Shown here piece after piece: positions 35,474 through 45,907 of a stretch of 64,000 bases of DNA. The stretch covers positions 1 through 64,000 of the forward strand of contig NZ_JACOMF010000005.1 of assembly GCF_014283215.1 (NCBI RefSeq), read 5' to 3'. A program made the position numbers and the translations under genes. Below the pieces are notes generated by a model. It was not told the origin of the DNA. It saw only the letters and a program-made list of their open reading frames with translations, and ran no database searches. Position 1 is the first letter of the stretch; each line of letters starts with the position of its first letter. This DNA is from Siccirubricoccus deserti (GTDB lineage: Bacteria > Pseudomonadota > Alphaproteobacteria > Acetobacterales > Acetobacteraceae).

Positions 35474-35502
35474 TTGACCCGGCCCGGCGGCGCGGCGATT
35501 GT
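35474..35502 (+). promoter_or_regulatory. Candidate ccrM promoter
   Basis: TTGACC (35474-35479) is separated by exactly 17 bp from GATTGT (35497-35502). The -35 is good (5 of 6) and the -10 is poor (3 of 6). It lies about 80 bp upstream of the chosen ccrM ATG. No GANTC site was seen in the gpmI-ccrM intergenic region, so control by CcrM methylation of its own promoter is not visible here. Confidence 0.35.
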
Positions 35503-35582
35503 GTCGGCTTGGGGATCAGCGCCCCGGTCGCACCGAGGCGGGACGGATGATCCGCGTCGGGGCCCGGTGCGCCGCAGCAGGC

Positions 35583-36683
35583 ATGGGGGTTAGCGTGGGG
35601 ACCGGGCTCGATCTGCTTCTCGACCAGGTGATGGTCGGGGATTGCATCGACCTGATGCGGCGCCTGCCGCCGGCCTCGGTCCATGCCATCTTCGCCGACC
35701 CACCCTACAACCTTCAGTTGAAGGGCGATCTGCGCCGGCCGAATGACACGCTGGTGGACGGTGTCGACGACGCCTGGGACCGCTTCGACGACCTGCCCAG
35801 CTACGACGCCTTCACTCGCGCCTGGCTAACTGAGGCCCGGCGGGTGCTGCGCAAGGACGGCACCATCTGGGTGATGGGCAGCTACCACAACGTCTTCCGC
35901 CTGGGCACGGCGCTGCAGGACCTCGGCTTCTGGGTGCTGAACGACGTCATCTGGCGCAAGTCGAACCCGATGCCGAATTTCCGCGGCCGGCGCTTCACCA
36001 ATGCGCATGAGACGCTGATCTGGGCCGCCCGTGGCCCCGAGAGCCGCTACCGCTTCAATTACGCGGCGATGAAGGCGCTGAACGAGGAGGTGCAGATGCG
36101 GAGCGACTGGTTCATCCCGCTCTGCACCGGCTCCGAGCGGCTGCGGGACGACAAGGGCGCCAAGCTGCACCCCACCCAGAAGCCGGAAGCGCTGCTGCAC
36201 CGGGTGATCCTGTCCTGCACCGCGCCGGGCGAGGTGGTGCTGGACCCTTTCCTCGGCACCGGCACCACCGCCGCGGTCGCCCGCCGGCTCGGCCGCCGTT
36301 ACATCGGGCTGGAACGCGACCCCGGCTATGCCGCCGCCGCCATGGCGCGGATCGAGGCGGTGGAGCCGCTCTCGGAGACCGCCGCCCTGACCACCGCAGG
36401 GAAGCGGGAACAGCCGCGCATTCCCTTCGGCCATCTGGTCGAGCGCGGCGTGGTGCCGCCCGGCTCCATCCTGGTCGACCGCGCAAGGCGCTGGTCGGCA
36501 ACGGTGGCGGCGGATGGATCGATACGCTGCGGCCGCGCGCAGGGCTCGATTCACCAGGTCGGCGCGGCGGTGCAGGAGGCTCCCTCCTGCAACGGCTGGG
36601 CCTTCTGGCATGTGGAGCAGCCGGGCGGCCGGCTGCGGCTGCTGGACGAGTACCGGGTGGAGGCCCTGGGCAGCCAGGGCTAG
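35583..36683 (+). CDS. ccrM: Cell-cycle-regulated adenine methyltransferase (GANTC)
   Basis: A 366-residue beta-class N6-adenine methyltransferase. The catalytic motif DPPYNLQL is at residues 39-46 and precedes the S-adenosylmethionine motif D-P-F-L-G-T-G-T-T near residue 221. S-Y-H-N-V-F-R, S-N-P-M-P-N-F and H-P-T-Q-K-P-E-A-L are conserved CcrM segments. The last about 80 residues form the RAMA domain needed for DNA binding in CcrM. Several in-frame starts exist (35499, 35547); the ATG at 35583 is closest to the usual short N-terminus. In alphaproteobacteria CcrM methylates GANTC late in the cell cycle. Confidence 0.95.
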   Translation: MGVSVGTGLDLLLDQVMVGDCIDLMRRLPPASVHAIFADPPYNLQLKGDLRRPNDTLVDGVDDAWDRFDDLPSYDAFTRAWLTEARRVLRKDGTIWVMGSYHNVFRLGTALQDLGFWVLNDVIWRKSNPMPNFRGRRFTNAHETLIWAARGPESRYRFNYAAMKALNEEVQMRSDWFIPLCTGSERLRDDKGAKLHPTQKPEALLHRVILSCTAPGEVVLDPFLGTGTTAAVARRLGRRYIGLERDPGYAAAAMARIEAVEPLSETAALTTAGKREQPRIPFGHLVERGVVPPGSILVDRARRWSATVAADGSIRCGRAQGSIHQVGAAVQEAPSCNGWAFWHVEQPGGRLRLLDEYRVEALGSQG

Positions 36684-36732
36684 CAGGTTGCGAAGAAGGG
36701 CGATGCGCCCCGATCCCCGTCTGCGGTTTCCG

Positions 36733-37977
36733 CTATCCCCGCCGCACCACGTAATCCCCCGCTTCCAGCGCCGCGACGATGGCGTTGCCCTGGGCGATGT
36801 CGCGGACCTCGATCATCAGCTCCAGCTCGGCGCTCTGCACGCTGGGCGCGGCGAACAGCCGCTGATGGGAGACCTCGATGACATTGCCGCCGGCCGCGGC
36901 GACGCGGGTGGCGATGTCGGCCAGCACGCCGGGGCGGTCCGGGATGTCGAGGTGCAGCCGCAGGATCCGGCCGTCCCGCAGCAGGTTGCGCAGCAGCACA
37001 TTGGCCAGGATGCGGGCATCGATGTTGCCGCCACAGACCACGGTGCCCACCGCCTTGCCGGCGAAATGCTCGGGGAAGGCGAGGATCGCCGCCAGCCCGG
37101 CGGCGCCAGCGCCCTCGGCCACCACCTTGGCACCTTCGGCCAGCAGGGCGATCGCCTGTTCCACCGCCCTTTCCGGCACCACCAGCACTTCGATACCCAG
37201 GCGCTGCAGCATCGCCAGCGGCACCTCGCCGACATCACGCACGGCGATACCCTCGGCGATGGTCGGGCCGCCGACGGCAACCGGCTGGCCGGCCAGGCGC
37301 TGGGCCATGGCCGGGTAGCCCTCGACCTCGACGCCGAACACCGCGACGCCGGGGCGCAGCGCCCGGGCGGTTGCGGCACAGCCGGCCAGCATGCCGCCGC
37401 CGCCGACCGGGAAGACCAGCGCCTCCAGCCCCGGCGCATCCTCCAGCATCTCAAGCACCATGGTGCCCTGGCCGGCGATGACGCCGGAATCGTCATAGGG
37501 ATGGATGAAGGTCAGGCCATGCGCCAGCGCCAGTTCGTGCGCATGCGCCGCGGCCTCGGCCAGGGTCTCGCCGTGCAGCACGACGCGGGCGCCCCAGCCC
37601 TCGGTACGGACCACCTTGGTCGCCGGGGTGAAGCGCGGCATGACGATGGTGGCGGCGATACCGGCGAGTGAGGCATGCCGCGCCACCGCCTGGGCGTGGT
37701 TGCCAGCCGACATGGCGATGACACCAGCGGCCTTCTCCCGCGCCGTCAGCAGGGCGATGCGGTTCGCCGCGCCGCGCTCCTTGAAGGCGCCGGTCGCCTG
37801 CAGATTGTCGAGCTTGAGGAAGACCTGCGCGCCGGCGACGCGGGAGACGGCGTCGGAGGGGACGGTCGGGGTGCGCAGAATAGAGCCCTGGATGCGGGCG
37901 GCCGCGGCGCGCACCTCCGTCAGGCCCACGGGCGCGGCCGGCGCCGCCTGGGCACCGACCGGAGTCCGGAGTTGCAT
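36733..37977 (-). CDS. ilvA: Threonine ammonia-lyase with ACT domain
   Basis: A 414-residue PLP enzyme that deaminates threonine to 2-oxobutanoate for isoleucine synthesis. The Schiff-base Lys66 lies in A-T-G-A-F-K-E-R-G-A, the phosphate loop is G-G-G-G-M-L-A-G, and S-A-G-N-H-A-Q follows the usual pattern. One ACT-like regulatory domain occupies about residues 330-414 (H-L-D-I-P-D-R-P-G-V-L), so this is the short, single-ACT type. The ATG at 37977 lies 7 bp after the greA stop, so it is probably cotranscribed with greA. Confidence 0.93.
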   Translation of the reverse strand: MQLRTPVGAQAAPAAPVGLTEVRAAAARIQGSILRTPTVPSDAVSRVAGAQVFLKLDNLQATGAFKERGAANRIALLTAREKAAGVIAMSAGNHAQAVARHASLAGIAATIVMPRFTPATKVVRTEGWGARVVLHGETLAEAAAHAHELALAHGLTFIHPYDDSGVIAGQGTMVLEMLEDAPGLEALVFPVGGGGMLAGCAATARALRPGVAVFGVEVEGYPAMAQRLAGQPVAVGGPTIAEGIAVRDVGEVPLAMLQRLGIEVLVVPERAVEQAIALLAEGAKVVAEGAGAAGLAAILAFPEHFAGKAVGTVVCGGNIDARILANVLLRNLLRDGRILRLHLDIPDRPGVLADIATRVAAAGGNVIEVSHQRLFAAPSVQSAELELMIEVRDIAQGNAIVAALEAGDYVVRRG

Positions 37978-37984
37978 GGCGCGG

Positions 37985-38458
37985 CTAGCGGTAGGCGACG
38001 CCGGTGATCTCATAGGCGCGCGCGCCGCCGGGCGCGGGCACCTCGACACTGTCGCCGACCTTCCGGCCGATCAACGCCTTGGCCAGCGGCGAGGAGATCG
38101 AGATGGAGTTGACCTTCATGTCGGCTTCATAGGCGCCGACGATGCGATAGGTCTTCTCCTCCTCCGTCTCCTCGTCGACGACGGTGACGCGGGCACCGAA
38201 CTTCACCTGGTCGCCGGATAGCTTGGAGACATCGATCACCTCGGCGGCCGGGATGATGGTTTCCAGCTCGGCAATGCGGCCCTCGATGAAGGACTGCTTC
38301 TCCCGGGCCGCGTGGTATTCGGCGTTCTCCGAAAGGTCGCCATGGGCCCTGGCCTCGGCGATCGCGCGGATGACCGCCGGCCGCTCCTCAACCTTCAGGA
38401 CCTTCAGCTCCTCCTCCAGCTTCGCCAGACCTTCCGCGGTCATGGGGAACTTCTGCAC
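37985..38458 (-). CDS. greA: Transcription elongation factor GreA
   Basis: A 157-residue factor that rescues backtracked RNA polymerase. It has an N-terminal coiled coil (about residues 2-75, with [11 protein letters not shown] near residue 40, whose acidic tip residues are catalytic) and a C-terminal globular domain ([13 protein letters not shown]). The GTG at 38458 gives the usual GreA start (M/V-Q-K-F-P-M-T) and normal length, and has GAAGGAAGG upstream. The frame extends to 38512 but those residues do not belong to GreA. Confidence 0.95.
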   Translation of the reverse strand: MQKFPMTAEGLAKLEEELKVLKVEERPAVIRAIAEARAHGDLSENAEYHAAREKQSFIEGRIAELETIIPAAEVIDVSKLSGDQVKFGARVTVVDEETEEEKTYRIVGAYEADMKVNSISISSPLAKALIGRKVGDSVEVPAPGGARAYEITGVAYR

Positions 38459-38637
38459 GGCAAGCCCTTCCTTCAAACCGCCCCTGCCAAACCATCGCTT
38501 CTGCCGGAACATACCAGCCTGGGCGAACTCTGGCGGCGAGGGGGAACACCGGCAGCGGCGGTCGGGTTCCGGCCCGCCGGTGGCCCCGTTACAGGTGCCA
38601 GCCGTCAGGGTCCACAGAACCCCCGCGTCCGCTGCGA

Positions 38638-41883
<3,246 letters not shown>

Positions 41884-41898
41884 GGCTATCGGTCCGGA

Positions 41899-42174
41899 TC
41901 AGTTGGAAGGGCCACCGCGCGCCGCTTCGCGCCGGGCTGCGAGGAGCAGCGGCGCCAGCAGCAGCAGGTGGCAGGCGAGGATGAGGAGGATGGCGGGGAG
42001 CGGCTCGCCCGGGGCGGCGGTGCCGGCGCCGATGGTGTTGACGACGAGGCCGATGCCGAAGGCACGCCAGGCGGCTTGGCGCGGCGGCATCATGCGGCGG
42101 AACAGCATGGCCAGGATGGCGAGCGAAAGCCCTGTCCAGGACAGGGCAAGCAGGGTGATGAACACCAATGTCAC
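41899..42174 (-). CDS. Small membrane protein of unknown function
   Basis: A 91-residue protein with three hydrophobic segments (V-F-I-T-L-L-A-L-S-W-T-G, G-I-G-L-V-V-N-T-I-G-A-G, and I-L-L-I-L-A-C-H-L-L-L-L-A-P). The GTG start at 42174 overlaps the lysE stop in GTGA form, which supports it as a real coupled gene rather than an extended shadow. It has a basic loop after the first segment and a basic C-terminus. It lies between lysE and carB. No family is recognised. Confidence 0.72.
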   Translation of the reverse strand: MTLVFITLLALSWTGLSLAILAMLFRRMMPPRQAAWRAFGIGLVVNTIGAGTAAPGEPLPAILLILACHLLLLAPLLLAARREAARGGPSN

Positions 42175-42806
42175 GGGCTGTGGCTTTCCGTCGCCAGCTT
42201 CACCGCCAGCAGGCCGAGCGCCGCACCCAGCACCCAGCGCTGCACCGCCATCCAGCCCGGCCTGGTGCCAAGGAAGCGGGCGGTGCCGGCGGCGCCCCAG
42301 ACCAGCAGCGCGTCGAAGGCAGTGCAGATGGCGATCTGCACGGCGCCGAGCAGCGCCGCCTGGGCGAAGGCATTGCCCCGCGCCGGGTCGAGGAAGGGCG
42401 GCAGCACCGCCATGTAGAACAGCGCCACCTTCGGGTTGAGCGCCGCGGTGGCGAAGCCAACGGCGAACAGCCGTGCGGCCGGTTCCCGCGGCATCGGCCG
42501 CGGCGCGAAGATCGGCTGGCCGCCCGGCCGCAGGCATTGCCAGGCGAGGAAGCCGAGATAGGCGGCGCCGCCGAGCCGCAGCACGTCCCAGGCATAGGGC
42601 ACGGCGAGCAGCGCCGCGGTGATGCCCGCTGCGGCGCAGAGCATGATCGCCAGCGACCCGACCTGGCAGCCGATGAGCGAGACCATCCCGGCGCCCGTGC
42701 CCTGCGCGAGCGAGCGCGAGACGAGGTAGAGCATGTTCGGCCCTGGTGTCAGCGCAAGGCCAAGCGACAGGGCGGCGAAGACCAGCAGGGTTTCGAGGGT
42801 GGGCAT
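42171..42806 (-). CDS. LysE/RhtB-family amino-acid exporter
   Basis: A 211-residue inner-membrane protein with about six hydrophobic segments. The signature T-P-G-P-N-M-L-Y-L-V-S-R-S-L-A-Q-G starts near residue 21, and G-A-A-Y-L-G-F-L-A-W-Q and L-N-P-K-V-A-L-F-Y follow. The family exports lysine, arginine, homoserine or threonine; the specific solute is not known. In this operon (carA-SDR-lysE-membrane protein-carB), arginine-related or other amino-acid export is a plausible link. Its stop overlaps the next gene. Confidence 0.93.
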   Translation of the reverse strand: MPTLETLLVFAALSLGLALTPGPNMLYLVSRSLAQGTGAGMVSLIGCQVGSLAIMLCAAAGITAALLAVPYAWDVLRLGGAAYLGFLAWQCLRPGGQPIFAPRPMPREPAARLFAVGFATAALNPKVALFYMAVLPPFLDPARGNAFAQAALLGAVQIAICTAFDALLVWGAAGTARFLGTRPGWMAVQRWVLGAALGLLAVKLATESHSP

Positions 42807-42830
42807 CGGCGCCTGCCGCTCAACTATGCC

Positions 42831-43595
42831 TCAGCCGTTTACCGAGAAGCCGCCATCCACCGGGATGGCGACGCCGGTGATGAAGGCGCTGGCGTCACTG
42901 CCGAGGAAGGCCGCGATCCCCTCGAAATCGCCCGGCGTGCCCCAGCGGCCGCTTGGCGTTCGTGTCATCACATTGTCGTTGAGCGCCGGCATGTCGCTGC
43001 GCGCCTTACGCGTGAGCTCGGTGTCGATCCAGCCCGGCAGGATGGCGTTCACCGTGATGCCGTCCGGCGCCCAGGCCACCGCCAGCGACTTGGTCAGCTG
43101 CACCACCCCGCCCTTCGACGCCGCATAGGCGATGTGCAGCGGCAGGCCGAAGATCGACAGCATGGAGCCGTTGTTGATGACCCGCCCATGCCCGCCTGCC
43201 TTCAGATGCGGGTGGGCAGCCTTGGCGGCGAGGTAGGTGCTGGTCAGGTTGGTATCCAGCACCTTGTGCCAATCGGCTTCCTGGTAGCTCTCCGGCCGGT
43301 TGCGGATGTTGATGCCGGCGTTGTTCACCAGCACGTCCAGCCGGCCGAAACGGGCAACGGTGGCCGCCACTATCGCCTCGATGCTGGCGGCGCTGGTCAC
43401 GTCGACCTCCACCGCCGCCGCCGTGGCGCCGAGCGCCTGCAACTCCGCCACCGCCGCGGCATTCTTCGCCGCATTGCGCCCGGCGACCATCACCGCCGCC
43501 CCGGCCCTGGCCAGGCCACGGGCGAAGCCGAGGCCGATGCCGCCATTGCCGCCGGTGACCAGGCCGACACGGCCCTGCAGGTCGAACATGCTCAC
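42831..43595 (-). CDS. Short-chain dehydrogenase/reductase
   Basis: A 254-residue Rossmann-fold oxidoreductase. The cofactor loop is T-G-G-N-G-G-I-G-L-G near residue 14, N-N-A-G-I lies near residue 91, the catalytic Ser is in N-G-S-M-L-S, and Y-A-A-S-K gives the Tyr/Lys pair. The C-terminal D-G-G-F-S-V-N-G is typical of the gluconate 5-dehydrogenase/3-oxoacyl reductase-like group. Its start overlaps the carA stop by four bases, so it is translated with carA. A link to carbamoyl-phosphate metabolism is not obvious. Confidence 0.92.
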   Translation of the reverse strand: MSMFDLQGRVGLVTGGNGGIGLGFARGLARAGAAVMVAGRNAAKNAAAVAELQALGATAAAVEVDVTSAASIEAIVAATVARFGRLDVLVNNAGINIRNRPESYQEADWHKVLDTNLTSTYLAAKAAHPHLKAGGHGRVINNGSMLSIFGLPLHIAYAASKGGVVQLTKSLAVAWAPDGITVNAILPGWIDTELTRKARSDMPALNDNVMTRTPSGRWGTPGDFEGIAAFLGSDASAFITGVAIPVDGGFSVNG

Positions 43596-44992
43596 GCCCC
43601 TCCCTTGTGTTCCTCGATCAATGCCACGAATCGATGGAACAGGTGGTGGCTATCGGTTGGGCCGGGGCTCGCCTCCGGGTGGTACTGCACCGAGAAGGCC
43701 GGCATGTCGGTCGCTGCCAGCCCTTCGTTCGAGCCGTCGAACAGGCTGACATGAGTCACCCGGACATTCGCCGGCAGGCTGTCCCCGGCGATGGCGAAAC
43801 CGTGATTCTGGCTGGTGATCTCCACCTTGCCGGTGGCGAGCTCCTTGACCGGCTGGTTGGCGCCGCGATGGCCGCGGTCCAGCTTGTAGGTCTTGCCTCC
43901 CAGCGCGAGGCCCAGCAGCTGGTGGCCGAGGCAGATGCCGAAGACCGGCACCCGCTTCTCCAGCACGCCCTGGATCGCCGGCACGGCGTATTCGCCGGTC
44001 GCCGCGGGGTCGCCCGGACCGTTGGAGAGGAATACGCCATCCGGGTTGTGGCGCAGGATCTCCTCGGCCGTCGCCGTCGCCGGCACCACGGTGACGTCGA
44101 GCCCGGCCGAGGCGAGGCAGCGCAGGATGTTCCGCTTGGCGCCGTAATCCACCGCGACGACCTTGTGCTTCGGCGCGGTCTGCCGGCCGAAGCCCTGCGG
44201 CCAGGCCCAGGTCGTCTCATCCCAGCCATAGGCTTGGCGGCAGGAGACCTCCTTGGCCAGGTCCATTCCCTCCAGCCCCGGCCAGGCGGCGGCGGCGGCC
44301 CGCAGCGCGGGAAGGTCGAAGACGCCATCGGCGGGGAAGGCGATGATGCCGTTGGGCGGCCCGCCGTCGCGGATGCGGATGGTCAGGGCGCGGGTGTCGA
44401 GCCCGCTGATCCCCGGCACGCCATGCGACTTCAGCCAGTCGTCCAGGTGGCGGGTGGCGCGGTAATTCGCCGGCGCGGTCAGATCCTGCTGCACCACCAT
44501 CCCGCGCGCCGCCGGCGTCACCGCCTCGATATCCTCGGGGTTGGCGCCGACGTTGCCGATGTGCGGGAAGGTGAAGGTGATGATCTGCCCGGCGTAGGAG
44601 GGGTCGGTCAGTGTCTCCTGGTAGCCGGTCATGCCGGTGTTGAAGCAGACCTCGGCCGGGGGCGCGCCGGTCTTCGGCGTATGCGCGCCGAAGCCGCGGC
44701 CCCAGAGCACGCTGCCATCGCCGAGCACGAGGCATGCGGTGGCGCCGGCGGGGGGCTCGGCGCCCGGCTGCGGGGCGGCATCATCGGGCATGGGGGTCTC
44801 CGCACGAGTGTCGGGTGCGCCGGGCAAATCCCGCAGCGCAAGGCCGGTGGCGGCCAGGATGGTAGGCCAGTGGCGGGGCGGGATGGCCCGGGTCTGGCGC
44901 CATTTGCGCACCGCCTCTGTGCCAATGCTGCAACGCTGCGCCGCGGCCTCGGGGCCACCGAGCAGGGCGATGATATCTTCGACCGTCCGCAT
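43592..44992 (-). CDS. carA: Carbamoyl-phosphate synthase small subunit with N-terminal helix-turn-helix domain
   Basis: A 466-residue reading. Residues 68-466 are CarA, the glutamine-hydrolysing subunit: C-F-N-T-G-M-T-G-Y-Q-E, F-G-I-C-L-G-H-Q (nucleophile Cys), and Q-Y-H-P-E-A-S-P-G-P near the C-terminus (catalytic His/Glu). In the same frame, with no stop, residues 1-67 form a helix-turn-helix: I-I-A-L-L-G-G-P-E-A-A-A, then T-E-A-V-R-K-W-R-Q-T-R-A-I-P, like YdaS/carph-isopro DNA-binding domains. A separate ATG at 44791 with GGAG about 6 bp upstream could make normal 399-residue CarA. Whether fusion, short form or both are made is undecided. The promoter and operators directly upstream support the long start. 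Confidence 0.85.
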   Translation of the reverse strand: MRTVEDIIALLGGPEAAAQRCSIGTEAVRKWRQTRAIPPRHWPTILAATGLALRDLPGAPDTRAETPMPDDAAPQPGAEPPAGATACLVLGDGSVLWGRGFGAHTPKTGAPPAEVCFNTGMTGYQETLTDPSYAGQIITFTFPHIGNVGANPEDIEAVTPAARGMVVQQDLTAPANYRATRHLDDWLKSHGVPGISGLDTRALTIRIRDGGPPNGIIAFPADGVFDLPALRAAAAAWPGLEGMDLAKEVSCRQAYGWDETTWAWPQGFGRQTAPKHKVVAVDYGAKRNILRCLASAGLDVTVVPATATAEEILRHNPDGVFLSNGPGDPAATGEYAVPAIQGVLEKRVPVFGICLGHQLLGLALGGKTYKLDRGHRGANQPVKELATGKVEITSQNHGFAIAGDSLPANVRVTHVSLFDGSNEGLAATDMPAFSVQYHPEASPGPTDSHHLFHRFVALIEEHKGGA

Positions 44993-44998
44993 GGGCGG

Positions 44999-45027
44999 AA
45001 TATGTGGGAAAAAACTTCCCAGATCAA
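44999..45027 (-). promoter_or_regulatory. carA promoter with operator filling the spacer
   Basis: On the minus strand, -35 TTGATC (45022-45027) and -10 CATATT (44999-45004) are exactly 17 bp apart, each matching consensus at four of six positions. The 17-bp spacer (45005-45021) is exactly the inverted repeat TGGGAA-N5-TTCCCA. Six bases separate the -10 from the ATG at 44992, so the predicted start site falls on or next to the ATG, giving a leaderless mRNA. No ribosome site is present, consistent with this. A repressor bound to the spacer would block RNA polymerase. Confidence 0.75.
45005..45021. promoter_or_regulatory. Operator 1: TGGGAA-N5-TTCCCA
   Basis: A perfect 17-bp inverted repeat (six-base arms, spacer GTTTT read on the minus strand), centred about 21 bp upstream of the predicted carA start. 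It is the core-promoter spacer. A near-identical repeat lies at 45044-45060. Confidence 0.8.
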
Positions 45028-45043
45028 GCCAAACCCGCGTGGG

Positions 45044-45060
45044 TGGGAAATACATTCCCT
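45044..45060. promoter_or_regulatory. Operator 2: TGGGAA-N5-TTCCC
   Basis: An inverted repeat with five-base perfect arms, GGGAA (45045-45049) and TTCCC (45055-45059), flanked by T on both sides so that the sixth pair is imperfect. It is centred 39 bp from operator 1 and about 60 bp upstream of the predicted carA start, outside the promoter core. Confidence 0.75.
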
Positions 45061-45182
45061 CCCGGCGCGGCGTGATGTTCGCCCGGCCCGGCGCCATGCT
45101 ACAGGCGCCGCCCCCGATGCGCGATCGCTCAAGGCCGGACCAATCGAGGGCGTGAATCGCGCGACCACCCATATGGTTGGAG

Positions 45183-45211
45183 CCTGCTTGCTCGCGGTTG
45201 AGGCAAGCAGG
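45183..45211 (+). promoter_or_regulatory. Perfect inverted repeat in the yqeY leader
   Basis: CCTGCTTGC (45183-45191) and GCAAGCAGG (45203-45211) form a perfect 9-bp stem with an 11-nt loop, ending 27 bp before the yqeY ATG. It could be an mRNA hairpin or an operator. No T-run follows, so a simple terminator is unlikely. Confidence 0.5.
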
Positions 45212-45238
45212 ATCCAGCCACCTGCACCGGAGACCACC

Positions 45239-45703
45239 ATGGCCGAGGATCTGCGCAGCCGCTTCACCGAAGCCCTGAAGGCCTCGATGATCGCCAAGGA
45301 CGCCGCCCGCACCTCCACCCTTCGCATGATCACAGCGAAGCTGAAGGATGTGGACATCGCCGCCCGTCCCTCCGGCGTCGACAGGGTACCGGATGAGCAG
45401 ATCACCGCCATGCTCCGCGGCATGGTGAAGTCGCGGCGGGAAAGTGCCGAGCTTTACCGCCAGGGCAACCGGCCGGAGCTGGAGGCGAAGGAACTCGCCG
45501 AGATCGCCGTCATCGAGAGCTTCCTGCCGCAGCAGATGGATGAGGCGGCGATGCAGGCCGCGGTGCGCGAGGCGGTGGCCGAGGCCGGCGCCACCAGCGT
45601 GAAGGAGATGGGAAAGGTGATGGCGGTGCTGCGGGCGAAGCACGCCGCAAGCCTCGACATGGCCAAGGCGGGGCCGCTGGTGAAGGCGGCGCTCGGCGGG
45701 TAG
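45239..45703 (+). CDS. yqeY: GatB/YqeY-domain protein
   Basis: A 154-residue helical protein. L-R-S-R-F-T-E-A-L-K, T-S-T-L-R-M-I, L-R-G-M-V-K-S-R-R-E-S, the I-E-S-F-L-P-Q-Q-M segment and a C-terminal V-K-E-M-G-K-V-M are the YqeY pattern. It resembles the tRNA-binding tail domain of GatB, but the standalone protein's role is not established. The ATG at 45239 is chosen because the longer frame is a shadow of carA. It is divergent from carA and shares its upstream region; carAB and yqeY are neighbours in many alphaproteobacteria. Confidence 0.93.
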   Translation: MAEDLRSRFTEALKASMIAKDAARTSTLRMITAKLKDVDIAARPSGVDRVPDEQITAMLRGMVKSRRESAELYRQGNRPELEAKELAEIAVIESFLPQQMDEAAMQAAVREAVAEAGATSVKEMGKVMAVLRAKHAASLDMAKAGPLVKAALGG

Positions 45704-45784
45704 GGGCGCATCGCTTAGGGTGGGTTCAGGCTGACCGTACCGGCCAGCCCGACCCTGCTCCGGCCACGCCCCAACCAACCGCAC

Positions 45785-45867
45785 GTCACGCGTGGGCTTG
45801 ATCTGAGCATCCGTTTATTCGGCAACAACAGATAGTTAGAGATGGCCGGGTAAGCCCGGCCATGACG
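45785..45867 (+). repeat. Dispersed palindromic repeat, copy C
   Basis: An 83-bp element between yqeY and the chemotaxis gene. The left end (GTCACGCGTGGGCTTGAT) is a diverged form of copies A and B. The right end has a perfect 9-bp hairpin, ATGGCCGGG (45842-45850) and CCCGGCCAT (45855-45863), with loop TAAG, followed by GACG. Unlike A, the left hairpin is degenerate here and the right one is intact. The middle is unrelated and AT-rich. Confidence 0.65.
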
Positions 45868-45907
45868 AATAAGGGGAGTGGTCTCGTTCAGGCGGCGCCG
45901 GGTGCCC

